The notes: generated by a model from the sequence alone, not told the origin. A stretch of DNA of 64,000 nt from Mycobacterium kyogaense (GCF_003254575.1 NZ_QJUA01000028.1:1-64000), one strand, 5' to 3'; counted from the stretch's first letter, positions 47,107 through 55,784 are shown. Made by a program: numbers and translations.

Positions 47107-47808
47107 TTACAGCGGGATGCCGTGCGCCCACAGGGCCGCGACCAGCCCGTCGCGCCGGTCCCGGGTGGGCAGCGGGTCGACGAGCGCGAACCGGCAGCCC
47201 AGCGCGCGGGCGCCGCCGTCGGCTTCGTCGCTGTCGCCGACCATCAGGGCGCGCTCAGCGGGGACCCCGAGCTCCTCCAACGCCGCGGTGAAGATCGCCG
47301 GATCCGGTTTGGTCGAACCCACTTCGAACGACAGGACGAAGACGTCGACGTCGTCGGCCACGCCGGTTCTCTCGAAAGCGGGCCGGATGTCGAAGGCGAT
47401 GTTGGACACCACCGCGGTCTTGATGCCTCGTTGTTTCAGCCCGGCCAGCACGGTCGCGGTGTCCGGGTAGGGCGTCCACCAGATCGGGTCGATCACCTTG
47501 GCGTACAGGGCTTCCGCGTGGTGGCGGGCCAACCCCGATTCGCGGAGCACATGCAGGTAGGCCTCGCGATGCAAGTGCGGGGCGAGGTCACGGTTCACCC
47601 ATGCATGGAGCGCCTCGGGCGTCATCGACACCGTCTGCCCCGTCGGCACGGTCAGCCGGTGCACCAGCTCGGCCTGGACATGCGCGTCCACGACCTTGTC
47701 GTCCTCGAGGGTCATGCCCTCGAACCAGCTGTCGTCCTCCTCGAGACGGAACAGGGTGCCCGAGAAGTCGAAGAGCACGGCGTCCACGTCGGTCAGGGAA
47801 TCGGCCAC
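47107..47808 (-). CDS. HAD-superfamily protein with altered motif I
   Basis: 233 residues: motif I AVLFDFSGTLF, motif II TAVVSNIAF, motif III with Lys in SFEVGSTKPDPAIF and motif IV MVGDSDEADGGAR. Motif I has Ser where phosphatases have the general-acid Asp (DxDGT), so turnover chemistry may differ, as in dehalogenase- or phosphonatase-type members. A helical cap (residues 25-110) is present. It starts 51 nt from the divergent GT2 gene. Confidence 0.83.
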   Translation of the reverse strand: MADSLTDVDAVLFDFSGTLFRLEEDDSWFEGMTLEDDKVVDAHVQAELVHRLTVPTGQTVSMTPEALHAWVNRDLAPHLHREAYLHVLRESGLARHHAEALYAKVIDPIWWTPYPDTATVLAGLKQRGIKTAVVSNIAFDIRPAFERTGVADDVDVFVLSFEVGSTKPDPAIFTAALEELGVPAERALMVGDSDEADGGARALGCRFALVDPLPTRDRRDGLVAALWAHGIPL

Positions 47809-47859
47809 ACGACCATCGTGCCAGGTGTGAAAAGGAGAGTTTGCGGCTAACTATCCGGT

Positions 47860-48561
47860 ATGCGAACCACGGAGACGTCCTGGGAACAGATCGTCGTGGT
47901 GGTGCCCGCCCACAACGAAGCCGAAAGTCTGCCCGAGTGCCTCACGGCACTGACCACCGCCGCGCTGTGTGTATCTGTTCCGGTGCGGATCGTCGTCGTT
48001 CTCGATGCCTGCGACGACGGCAGCGAGCACGTGGCCGGCAGGTTCGGCCCCGATGTCCACGTGGTGGCGGTCGATGCGGGGAACGTGGGTGCTGCGCGCG
48101 CTGCCGGTTTCGAGTACGCGCGGACACTGTGCGACGACGGGGAGACGACCTGGTACGCCACGACGGACGCCGACAGCGTGGTCAGCCCGGACTGGCTGGT
48201 CCGGATGACGGCCCCCGGCGCCGACATGGTGCTCGGAGTGGTCCGAATTCCGTTGCTGCGCAGCCTTTCCGATGCTGCCACCCTCAGCTTCCAGCAGGAA
48301 TACGATGCCGACGGGCCAGGGCATTCCCATGTGCACGGCGCCAACATGGGGTTCCGGGCGTCCGCGTACTGGCAGGTCGGCGGGTTCCGCGCTCTCGCGA
48401 CGGCGGAGGATGCCGATCTGATGGACCGCTTCCTGTCGGCGCGGCTCCTCATCCACCGCGACCGGCATCTGTCGGTGGCGACGTCGGACCGCGTCGACGG
48501 CCGCGCGCCGGACGGCTTCGCGGCGGATCTCAAGGGCCTGTCCGAAAAAGAAGCCTCGTGA
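47860..48561 (+). CDS. family 2 glycosyltransferase
   Basis: 233 residues: IVVVVPAHNEAESLPECLTAL, IVVVLDACDDGSEHVA, and WYATTDADSVVSPDWL with the DxD metal site, then VHGANMGFRASAYWQVGGF. No membrane helices. First gene of a four-gene overlapping set (acyl-CoA-dehydrogenase-like, PIG-L, methyltransferase), which points to a modified sugar or glycolipid product; donor and acceptor unknown. Confidence 0.87.
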   Translation: MRTTETSWEQIVVVVPAHNEAESLPECLTALTTAALCVSVPVRIVVVLDACDDGSEHVAGRFGPDVHVVAVDAGNVGAARAAGFEYARTLCDDGETTWYATTDADSVVSPDWLVRMTAPGADMVLGVVRIPLLRSLSDAATLSFQQEYDADGPGHSHVHGANMGFRASAYWQVGGFRALATAEDADLMDRFLSARLLIHRDRHLSVATSDRVDGRAPDGFAADLKGLSEKEAS

Positions 48562-49478
48562 GCGTGGGCCTGGTCAAGCGCTGGTTGGCCGCGGGTGAGC
48601 TCGATCTGCCGCTGCCCGGTCGGGGCCAGACCCGGCGGCGGTGGCGCCGGTTGGCCGCGATGGCCGAGGAAGACGTGACGGCCGGGCGGCTGGCCGAGGC
48701 GCATGTCGACGCGGTCGCGATCCTCACCGAACTCCGCGGCCCCCACCCCGAGCCGGGTCAGTGGTGGGGAGTGTGGGCGGCGGAGCCGCCCGATGCGGTG
48801 GTCTCGGCGACCGTCGACGGTGACCGGGTCCGGCTCGATGGCGTGAAGGCGTGGTGTTCGGGTGCAGGGCTCTGCTCGCACGCGCTGGTGACCGCACGGT
48901 TGGCCGATGGCGGTCGGGGGCTGTTCGCCGTCGACCTGGGTGCACCCGGGGTCCATCCGCTGCCGAGCACCTGGCAGGCGGCAGGAATGGCCGAATCGGA
49001 CACCCGCTCAGTGCGTTTCGAGAACGTCCCCGCCGTCGCTGTCGGTCGGCCGGGGGAGTACCTGAGCCGGCCGGGCTTCTGGCACGGCGGCACGGGGGTG
49101 GCGGCCTGCTGGCTCGGCGGAGCGCGCGCTGTGGCCCAACCGCTCTACCGCCGCGCGGCGGACCCACACGCACTGGCGCATCTGGGCGCGGTCGACGCCG
49201 CTCTGGCCGCCGCGGAGGCGACGTTGGATGTCACCGCCGACGCCGTCGACGCCGATCCTGAGGCGCCGGCCGAGCTATGGGCCCGGCGCGCGCGAGCCGT
49301 CGCCGAGACCGCGGTCGAGGAGGCCATCGGTCGTACCGCCCGGGCGCTCGGACCCGCGCCGCTGCGCCTGGACGTCGAGCATGCGCGACGGGTCGCCGAT
49401 CTGACCGTCTACGTGCGGCAGAGCCACGCTGAACGCGACCTGGAACGGTTGGGGCAACTGGCCGGGGCCCCGGCATGA
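48558..49478 (+). CDS. acyl-CoA dehydrogenase-like protein, short
   Basis: 306 residues against about 380-400 for a full acyl-CoA dehydrogenase. The flavin/substrate beta-domain is recognisable (WWGVWAAEPPDAVVSATVDGDRVRLDGVKAWCSGAG, then GLFAVDLGAPGV and DTRSVRFENVPA), followed by a helical C-terminus (ARAVAETAVEEAIGRTARALG). The N-terminal helical domain is much reduced, so activity on acyl-CoA is doubtful; an unusual substrate from the neighbouring genes is possible. GTG start overlaps the GT2 stop. Confidence 0.75.
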   Translation: MSVGLVKRWLAAGELDLPLPGRGQTRRRWRRLAAMAEEDVTAGRLAEAHVDAVAILTELRGPHPEPGQWWGVWAAEPPDAVVSATVDGDRVRLDGVKAWCSGAGLCSHALVTARLADGGRGLFAVDLGAPGVHPLPSTWQAAGMAESDTRSVRFENVPAVAVGRPGEYLSRPGFWHGGTGVAACWLGGARAVAQPLYRRAADPHALAHLGAVDAALAAAEATLDVTADAVDADPEAPAELWARRARAVAETAVEEAIGRTARALGPAPLRLDVEHARRVADLTVYVRQSHAERDLERLGQLAGAPA

Positions 49479-50242
49479 CCGCGGCTCAGGTCGGAAACGG
49501 AACCAGGTTCTCCGCGCGACCAGTCCCCGACGGGGGCACCCCCACCCGCGTCTGGGTCGACGCGGACATGGCGCTGCCAGAACTGGATCTCGCCCGGTGT
49601 CCGGAACTCGTGGTGATCGGGGCACATCCCGACGACGAGACCCTCGGCTTCGGCGCGACGGCGACGTTGGTGGCGGGGGCCGGCGTGCGCACGCAGATCG
49701 TCTCAGCCACCGACGGTGGGGCGGCCTATCCGGAACTGTCTGTCCTGCAGCGATATCAGCTCGAGCGAACGCGCCGGGACGAACTTCGCAGGGCCGCAAC
49801 GGTACTGGGTATGTATGCGCCGGTGAGCCTCGGACTGCCTGACGGGCGGGTCGCGGAGCACGAGCAGCGGCTCACCGATCTGCTGATCGAGATCCTCGAC
49901 GAGAAGCCGGTGGGCACGTGGTGTGCCGCCCCGTGGCGCGGGGACGGCCACCCGGATCACGAGGCAGTCGGCAGGGCCGCGGCCGCCGCGGTCGAGCAGA
50001 CCGGTGCGGTGCTCGTGGAGTATCCGGTGTGGATGTGGCACTGGTCCTTTCCGGGTGACGAGGCGGTGCCATGGCAGCGGGCGCGGATGACGCGACTCAC
50101 CGCGGCGGCACTGGAAACCAAGCGGCAGGCCGCTCGCTGTTTCGAAAGTCAGTACACCGCCCCTACTCCCGGCGGAGAGCCGGTGCTGCCGCCGGAGGTG
50201 CTGCACCGGCTGCTGACGGTCGGTGAAGTGGCGTTCTGTTGA
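49475..50242 (+). CDS. PIG-L family deacetylase
   Basis: 255 residues. The zinc motif HPDDETLGFGATA (His51, Asp54) and the second-site region GDGHPDHEAVGRAAAAAV near residue 157 are typical of PIG-L/LmbE zinc N-deacetylases such as MshB. Substrates are usually N-acetylglucosamine conjugates. It is flanked by ATGA and TTGA overlaps with acyl-CoA-dehydrogenase-like and methyltransferase genes, so it probably deacetylates a glycosylated product of this set. Confidence 0.9.
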   Translation: MTAAQVGNGTRFSARPVPDGGTPTRVWVDADMALPELDLARCPELVVIGAHPDDETLGFGATATLVAGAGVRTQIVSATDGGAAYPELSVLQRYQLERTRRDELRRAATVLGMYAPVSLGLPDGRVAEHEQRLTDLLIEILDEKPVGTWCAAPWRGDGHPDHEAVGRAAAAAVEQTGAVLVEYPVWMWHWSFPGDEAVPWQRARMTRLTAAALETKRQAARCFESQYTAPTPGGEPVLPPEVLHRLLTVGEVAFC

Positions 50243-50862
50243 GCGCTCGACTGCCCGACGACTTCTTCGACCGCATGTACGCCGAGGCCGAGGATCCGTG
50301 GTCGCTGGCCACGCGGTGGTACGAAGAGCGCAAGTACGCGATCACGATGGCGATGCTGCCGTACCGGCGTTACCGGCACGCCTTCGAACCGGGCTGCTCG
50401 GTCGGCGTGCTCACCGAGCGGCTTCTGCAGCGCTGCGACAGGGTCACCGCGATCGATGTGAGCGTCAGGGCGTTGGACGCCGCGCATCGGCGTCTGAGCG
50501 CGGCACGGCTGGCCGAGCGCGTCGATCTGCAGCACGGATCGATCGACTCACCCTGGCCGAGTGGGTCTTTCGACCTCGTGGTGCTGTCGGAGGTGTGCTA
50601 CTACCTGCAGCCGCAGACGTTGCGGACGGTGCTGGAGCGTGAGATACCGCGGCTGCCACGCCCCGCCACGGTCGTCGCCGCCCACTGGCGACATGCCGTG
50701 GCCGACTATCCGATGACCGGGGATGAGGTCAACGACATCATCACGCAGACCACGGGTCTGCACCGCCTGGGCGGCTACCGCGACGACGACGTCGTCATCG
50801 ACGTGTTCGACACGGCCAGCCCGGACTCGGTCGCCACCCGCACCAACATCCCGGGCGCCTAG
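50239..50862 (+). CDS. SAM-dependent methyltransferase (NodS-like)
   Basis: 207 residues: RHAFEPGCSVGVLTERLLQRC is motif I, VTAIDVSVRALDAAHRRL motif II, and FDLVVLSEVCYYL motif IV. The YAEAEDPWSLATRWYEERKYAITMAML leader resembles NodS-type N-methyltransferases that act on deacetylated amino sugars, which fits the PIG-L gene just upstream. TTG start overlapping the PIG-L stop (TTGA). N-methylation of a freed amine is an inference from this pairing. Confidence 0.87.
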   Translation: MSARLPDDFFDRMYAEAEDPWSLATRWYEERKYAITMAMLPYRRYRHAFEPGCSVGVLTERLLQRCDRVTAIDVSVRALDAAHRRLSAARLAERVDLQHGSIDSPWPSGSFDLVVLSEVCYYLQPQTLRTVLEREIPRLPRPATVVAAHWRHAVADYPMTGDEVNDIITQTTGLHRLGGYRDDDVVIDVFDTASPDSVATRTNIPGA

Positions 50863-50866
50863 CTTC

Positions 50867-50948
50867 GGCGAGCGCGCGGGTTTGCACGCAACACGCCGCG
50901 AGGTTCTGGCATTTCGCGCGCGCTCGCCAACGATGAGCGCGCGCTCGC
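50867..50948. terminator. structured GC-rich convergent region, possible bidirectional terminator
   Basis: Arms GGCGAGCGCGCG (50867-50878) and CGCGCGCTCGCC (50917-50928) are perfect complements; a further palindromic GAGCGCGCGCTC follows before the fadD8 stop. The block fills the gap between the convergent methyltransferase and fadD8 genes. No U-tract, as is common in mycobacteria; terminator function is inferred. Confidence 0.45.
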
Positions 50949-50949
50949 C

Positions 50950-52548
50950 CTACCCGACGGCTCGCCCCGCGCCTTCCCAGAACTGCGCCCGCACCGCCTT
51001 CTTGTCCGGCTTGCCCAGCGCCGTCACCGGCACGGAGTCGACCACCACCACCTGCTTGGGCGTGTGCACCGAACCCTTGCGTTCCTTCACCGCGGTCTGG
51101 ATCTCGGCGATCATGGTCGCCACCGCACCCTCGTCGGACGCCGCGTCGGGCCGCAGCACCACCACCGCCGTCACGGCTTCGCCCCACTTCTCGTCGGGCG
51201 TGCCGATCACACACACCTGCGCCACCGAAGGATGTTCTGCCACAACATCTTCCACTTCACGCGGGAACACGTTGAAGCCGCCGGTGACGATCATGTCCTT
51301 CGTGCGGTCGACGATGTAGTAGAAGCCGTCCTCGTCCTCGCGGGCGAGATCTCCGGTGTGCATCCAGCCATCGCGGAACGTATCGGCCGTCGCGTCCGGC
51401 AGCTTCCAGTAACCGCCGGACAGCAGCGGTCCGGACACGCAGATCTCGCCGACGTCACCCTGCGGCACCGGCTGCCCGTCGTCGCCGAGCAGGGCCACCC
51501 GCGCGAACAACGTGGGCCGTCCGCACGAGGTGAGCCGCTTCTCGTCGTGGTCCTTCTTCGACAGGTACGTGATCACCATCGGCGCCTCGGACTGCCCGTA
51601 GTACTGCGCGAAGATCGGCCCGAAGCGGCGGATCGCCTCCGCCAGCCGCACCGGATTCATCGCCGACGCACCGTAATACACCGTCTCCAGCGACGACAGG
51701 TCCCGGGTGTGCGAGTCCGGGTGATCCATCAGCGCGTAGATCATCGACGGCACCAGCATCGTCGCGGTGATCTTCTGCTCTTCGATGACGCGCAGCACCT
51801 CGGCCGGGTCGAACTTCGTCAGCACGATCAACTCGCCGCCCTTGACGACGACGGGGGTGAAGAACGCGGCGCCGGCGTGGGAGAGCGGCGTGCACATCAG
51901 GAAGCGTGGGTTCTCCGGCCATTCCCATTCGGCCAGCTGCACGGTCGTCATCGTGGTGATCGACTGCGTCGTGCCCATGACGCCCTTGGGCTTGCCGGTC
52001 GTGCCGCCGGTGTAGGTCAGCCCGCCGATGTGGTCGGGCGGCAGGTCCGCGGCCACCAGCGGCACGGGCGGATACTTTGCGGCCTCGGCGCTCAGGTCGA
52101 CCGCGACGTCGGCCAGCTCGGACGGCACGGGTCCGATCGTCAGGATCTGCTTGAGGGAGGGCACTTTGTCGAGCAGCCCGAGTGCGCGTTCGACGAACAT
52201 CGGGTTGGGGTCGATGATCAGTGACGTCACCTCGGCGTCGGACAGCACGTAGGCGTGATCGTCGAGTGAGCCCAGAGGGTGTAGTGCCGTGCGCCGGTAG
52301 CCCTGCGTCTGGCCGGCCCCGATGATCATCAGGACCTCGGGGCGATTGAGGGACAGCAGCCCGACCGCGGCACCCGTCCCCGCGCCCAGCGCCTCGAAGG
52401 CCTGGATGTACTGGCTGATCCGATCGGCCAGCTCACCGCCGGTGAGAGTGGTGTCCCCGAGGAACAGCACGGGCCGGTCGCGGTGCCGTTTGAGGGCGCC
52501 GACGGTCAGGTGGCCGGAGTGCAGGGGATGGCGCAGCAGATCGGTCAT
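50950..52548 (-). CDS. fadD8: fatty-acyl-CoA ligase FadD8
   Basis: 532 residues. TYTGGTTGKPKGV at 178-190 is the P-loop (Gly in place of the usual Ser), YYGQSEAPMVI the adenine motif, WMHTGDLAREDEDGFYYIVDRTKDMIVTGG the hinge, and LGKPDKKAVRAQFW the C-terminal Lys region. Overall resemblance to M. tuberculosis FadD8 as remembered is strong, including RYYGQSEAPMV-like and PSMIYALMDHPDSHT segments. A KstR-type box lies 12 nt upstream of its ATG, so a role in sterol or related lipid catabolism is inferred. Confidence 0.9.
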   Translation of the reverse strand: MTDLLRHPLHSGHLTVGALKRHRDRPVLFLGDTTLTGGELADRISQYIQAFEALGAGTGAAVGLLSLNRPEVLMIIGAGQTQGYRRTALHPLGSLDDHAYVLSDAEVTSLIIDPNPMFVERALGLLDKVPSLKQILTIGPVPSELADVAVDLSAEAAKYPPVPLVAADLPPDHIGGLTYTGGTTGKPKGVMGTTQSITTMTTVQLAEWEWPENPRFLMCTPLSHAGAAFFTPVVVKGGELIVLTKFDPAEVLRVIEEQKITATMLVPSMIYALMDHPDSHTRDLSSLETVYYGASAMNPVRLAEAIRRFGPIFAQYYGQSEAPMVITYLSKKDHDEKRLTSCGRPTLFARVALLGDDGQPVPQGDVGEICVSGPLLSGGYWKLPDATADTFRDGWMHTGDLAREDEDGFYYIVDRTKDMIVTGGFNVFPREVEDVVAEHPSVAQVCVIGTPDEKWGEAVTAVVVLRPDAASDEGAVATMIAEIQTAVKERKGSVHTPKQVVVVDSVPVTALGKPDKKAVRAQFWEGAGRAVG

Positions 52549-52559
52549 GACCTACAGAC

Positions 52560-52573
52560 TAGAACGTGTTCCA
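52560..52573 (-). promoter_or_regulatory. KstR-type operator upstream of fadD8
   Basis: TAGAACGTGTTCCA matches the KstR consensus TNNAACNNGTTNNA at every defined position. It lies immediately upstream of fadD8 and about 160 nt from the divergent secreted-protein gene. KstR represses cholesterol-catabolic genes until sterol-CoA metabolites accumulate. Confidence 0.65.
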
Positions 52574-52731
52574 GTTCGAACCAAGCCTCGGTGACTGCGG
52601 TACTCGCGCCGCCGGCAGGTGGTCCCCGCAGGATCGCGTAGTGAACTACGCGCGATTGTGCGACGGCGCGACGAAACACTCCTCAAGCGAAGGCCGGCAC
52701 CGTGTCGGCCCACACTGAGGGGACCACTTCG

Positions 52732-53496
52732 ATGACCACACGAATGGCAGTAACACTGGCACTGGCGAGCGCGTTCGGGTCGCTGGCGTTGGCGCCGGCG
52801 GCTCATGCCGACCCGCTGGACGCGATCATCAACACTGTCAACAAGGATCGTCCGGCGCGCTGCCCGGCGCTGAAGTACGACAGGGGCCTCCTGGAAGGTG
52901 CCGCCCAGACCTACGCACGTTCGGAGAACCCGGTCGACGGGCAGCCGGCCGGCTACAACGGGCGGACGCTGGCATTCCTGGGTTCCGGCGATCCGCAGGC
53001 GGCGGCGACGACGAGCGCGTACTCGCGCGGCGCGGGCGGGGTGATCACCAACTGTGACTTCACCGACTTCGGCGTGGGCTTCATCCGTCACGAGGACCGG
53101 GAGGTCGACGTGGTGACGATCGTGCTGGGCGCGCCCAACAAGCCCGTGGAGGCACCCCCGAAGGTGGAGGCGCCCGCGCCGGTGGTCGTCCCTGAACCGC
53201 CGAAGCCGGAACCGGTGGCGCCCACCGACGCAGTGCGGTTCTCGTTCGACCGCGGCCTCGCCACCTGGACGGTCAACGTGACCAACTCGTCTGCGCTCGC
53301 GGGCACCTGCACCTACGTCGCGTCGAACCCGAGGCTGCCCGGGGTCGACAAGACGTTCTCGATCGGTCCCAACGGCAGCACCAGCTTCTCGGTGCTGGCG
53401 CCGCCGCCGCTGTCCACCTACCACGTCGTCCTGTCCTGCAAGGGCGACTTCAACGGCAAGAACGTCGAATTCGGCCACGTCGAGCAGGACGTCTAG
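52732..53496 (+). CDS. secreted protein with CAP-like N-terminal and Ig-like C-terminal domains
   Basis: 254 residues. A Sec signal peptide (RMAVTLALASAFGSLALAPAAHA) is cleaved probably after residue 26. The first domain (DPLDAIINTVNKDRPARCPALKYD...AGGVITNCDFTDFGVGFI) resembles a short CAP/SCP domain with two cysteines; a Pro/Val/Glu linker at about 140-165 leads to a beta-sandwich-like C-terminus with a further Cys pair. ATG at 52732 follows GAGGGGA; an in-frame GTG at 52702 would spoil the signal peptide. Role unknown. Confidence 0.75.
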   Translation: MTTRMAVTLALASAFGSLALAPAAHADPLDAIINTVNKDRPARCPALKYDRGLLEGAAQTYARSENPVDGQPAGYNGRTLAFLGSGDPQAAATTSAYSRGAGGVITNCDFTDFGVGFIRHEDREVDVVTIVLGAPNKPVEAPPKVEAPAPVVVPEPPKPEPVAPTDAVRFSFDRGLATWTVNVTNSSALAGTCTYVASNPRLPGVDKTFSIGPNGSTSFSVLAPPPLSTYHVVLSCKGDFNGKNVEFGHVEQDV

Positions 53497-53510
53497 CGTC
53501 GACCCGCCCG

Positions 53511-53544
53511 CCGGCGCCGCAGGCGAACCAGCCTTCGGCGCCGG
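53511..53544 (+). terminator. hairpin terminator after the secreted-protein gene
   Basis: Left arm CCGGCGCCGCAGGC and right arm GCCTTCGGCGCCGG pair over 13 of 14 positions around the 6-nt loop GAACCA, 14 nt after the stop codon at 53496. There is no U-tract. Its strength and position support a mycobacterial-type terminator. Confidence 0.6.
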
Positions 53545-53605
53545 CAGGCCCCGGATCCGCGCAAACGACGGCCCCGACGCCGGCCGGCGTGGCACGCTTC
53601 TGGCC

Positions 53606-55168
53606 ATGGCTGATCTGCCCGAACCCCGCTTCCTCGACGAACGTGTCGCCCACTGGGCTGCCACGCAACCCGACGCGGAGGCGATGGACTATCTCGACCG
53701 GAACTGGACCTGGGCGCAGTGGGACGACCGCATCCGCCGCCTCGCGGGCGCGCTCGCCGAGCGCGGCGTGGCCCGCGGCGACGTCGTCGCGTTCCTCGAC
53801 AAGAACCATCCCGCCTGTATCGAGCTGACCATCGCCGCCGCGTCCCTGGGGGCGGCCACCGCGATCATCAACTTCCGGCTGGCCGCCGACGAACTCGACT
53901 ACGTGCTCAACGACTCCGATGCCAAGGTGCTCATCGCCGGCAAGGAGTTCATGGAGTCGATCGACAAGATCCGCGACAAACTCACCCACGTCGAGCACGT
54001 CATCGCGGTGACGCCCGAGGGCGACGACGAGTACGAGAAGGTCCTCGAGGCGTCGACGCCGGTGCAGCGCTCCGACGACGTCGAACCCGGCGACGTCGCG
54101 ATCATCATGTATTCCTCCGGCACCACCGGCCGGCCCAAAGGTGTCGAACTCACCCAGGCCAACATCATCGCCCACACCGTCAACGCCCACGAGGGGTTCG
54201 AGTTCGACGAGGGCGACAAGAACATGGTGTCGATGCCGCTGTTCCACGTCGGCGGCTCGTCCTACGCCCAGTTCGCGATTCACGATGGATTCCCGAGCGT
54301 GATGACCCGTGACGTCGACGGCGCGGCACTGGCCGGCGCCATCTTCAAGGGTGCCAACCGCACGTTCCTGGTCCCGGCGGTGCTGGCCAAGGTGCTCGAC
54401 TCCGGCGAAGATGCCGTGAAACTCTTCGCCTCGCTCAAGACCTACGGGTACGGCGCGTCGCCGATGCCGCTGCCGTTGCTGCGGCGGGCGCTGGAAGCCT
54501 GGCCCGAAACGGATTTCATCCAGGCATACGGCCTCACCGAACTGTGCGGGGTGATCAGCCACCTGCTGCCCGAGGCTCATCGGGACCCCGGCAAGGAGGA
54601 AAGGCTCTCCAGCGCAGGGACTCTGGTGCCCAACGCCGAGGTGCGCGTGGTCGATCCCGACACACTCGACGAGGTCCCCGCCGGTGAGCAGGGCGAGTTG
54701 TGGTTCCGCTCACCGCAATTGATGAAGGGCTATCACAACAAGCCCGAGGCCACCGCCGAGGCGATCACCGAAGACGGCTGGTTCCGCACCGGCGACATCG
54801 GCCGCGTCGACGACGGCGGCTTCATCTTCGTCGAGGACCGCCTCAAGGACATGATCATCTCCGGTGGCGAGAACATCTATTCGATCGAGGTGGAACGCGT
54901 GCTCGCCGAGCACGAAGCCGTCATCGAGGTCGCCGTGATCGGCGTGCCCGACGAGAAATGGGGCGAGGTCGTCAAGGCCGTCGTCGTGGTCGAACAGGAA
55001 GTGTCCGAGAAGGATCTGATCGCGTTCGCCCGCGAGCGCCTCGCCGCATACAAGTGCCCCAAGACCATCGACATCACCGACGAGCTACCTCGCAACCCCA
55101 CGGGCAAGGTCCTGAAAAAGGAACTGCGCAAACCTCATTGGGACGGCAGGGACCGCGCAACGGTCTAG
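53606..55168 (+). CDS. acyl-CoA synthetase (FadD family)
   Basis: 520 residues: MYSSGTTGRPKGV (168-180) P-loop, QAYGLTELCGVI adenine motif, WFRTGDIGRVDDGGFIFVEDRLKDMIISGGENI hinge, NPTGKVLKKELRK with the catalytic Lys. Third adenylate-forming acyl ligase in the window. Preceded by the terminator hairpin at 53511, so it is probably an independent transcript. Chain length not inferable. Confidence 0.9.
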   Translation: MADLPEPRFLDERVAHWAATQPDAEAMDYLDRNWTWAQWDDRIRRLAGALAERGVARGDVVAFLDKNHPACIELTIAAASLGAATAIINFRLAADELDYVLNDSDAKVLIAGKEFMESIDKIRDKLTHVEHVIAVTPEGDDEYEKVLEASTPVQRSDDVEPGDVAIIMYSSGTTGRPKGVELTQANIIAHTVNAHEGFEFDEGDKNMVSMPLFHVGGSSYAQFAIHDGFPSVMTRDVDGAALAGAIFKGANRTFLVPAVLAKVLDSGEDAVKLFASLKTYGYGASPMPLPLLRRALEAWPETDFIQAYGLTELCGVISHLLPEAHRDPGKEERLSSAGTLVPNAEVRVVDPDTLDEVPAGEQGELWFRSPQLMKGYHNKPEATAEAITEDGWFRTGDIGRVDDGGFIFVEDRLKDMIISGGENIYSIEVERVLAEHEAVIEVAVIGVPDEKWGEVVKAVVVVEQEVSEKDLIAFARERLAAYKCPKTIDITDELPRNPTGKVLKKELRKPHWDGRDRATV

Positions 55169-55172
55169 CTCG

Positions 55173-55784
55173 CTAGATGGAGACGACGACTTCGTTGCGC
55201 CGCCGGAACGGCAGCGTCCACGGGGGATCGTAGAACCAGGCGGTGGTATCGCCTTTCGCCTCGATGCCGTTGTCCCGCAGCGTCGTTCGAAGCTCCTCGC
55301 TGCGGGCGGCGACGGCGGCCGCGCTGCGGTCGCCGGTGAACGACAACACGGCGACCGTCTGCGGCGGCACGGTGACCAGCCGGACGTTCTCGTCGTCGGG
55401 CTGCGGCAGGGTCTCAAGAGACCACTTCGACGGCATGAAGAAGCGGACCGTCCACCCGTCGTCGGCGTTCCCGGCCTGAGAGACCGGCGCGGTCATCGCG
55501 ATCTCTTCTTTGGATTGGCTCACCGGCGCGGTCATTGCGATCTCGGTGTCGCGATGGTTGCCGCCGAAGATGTATCCGGCCAGCCGCCGGAAGCCGGTGT
55601 TGAGCGCCTTCTGCTTCTCACCGGTCACCGTCGTCTCGGCGGCGATCCGCGAGCCGTACTGTCGGATCTCCACCCGATCGGTCAGCGGCCGCCTGATGTA
55701 GTGGGGCTCCTCGACGGTCCGCACGCCGACGATGGACAGCGCGGACTCGCCCAGCTGGCTGGCGAACTTCAGAATCGGATTCAC
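55173..55784 (-). CDS. SOUL-family heme-binding protein
   Basis: 203 residues: PLTDRVEIRQYGSRIAAETTV, GFRRLAGYIFGGN, the IAMTAPVSQ motif occurring twice in close succession, RFFMPSKWSLETLPQP and AWFYDPPWTLPFRRRNEV are all SOUL/HBP hallmarks. The doubled IAMTAPV is usual for the family. An N-terminal hydrophobic-amphipathic stretch (residues 4-20) might anchor it. Heme or porphyrin transport is inferred from the family; heme coordination cannot be judged here. Confidence 0.88.
   Translation of the reverse strand: MNPILKFASQLGESALSIVGVRTVEEPHYIRRPLTDRVEIRQYGSRIAAETTVTGEKQKALNTGFRRLAGYIFGGNHRDTEIAMTAPVSQSKEEIAMTAPVSQAGNADDGWTVRFFMPSKWSLETLPQPDDENVRLVTVPPQTVAVLSFTGDRSAAAVAARSEELRTTLRDNGIEAKGDTTAWFYDPPWTLPFRRRNEVVVSI

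Noticed and set aside
55440..55560. Direct repeat coding IAMTAPVSQ twice in the SOUL gene
   Set aside because: Considered as a recent tandem duplication, but two IAMTAPV-type motifs are normal in SOUL/HBP proteins.
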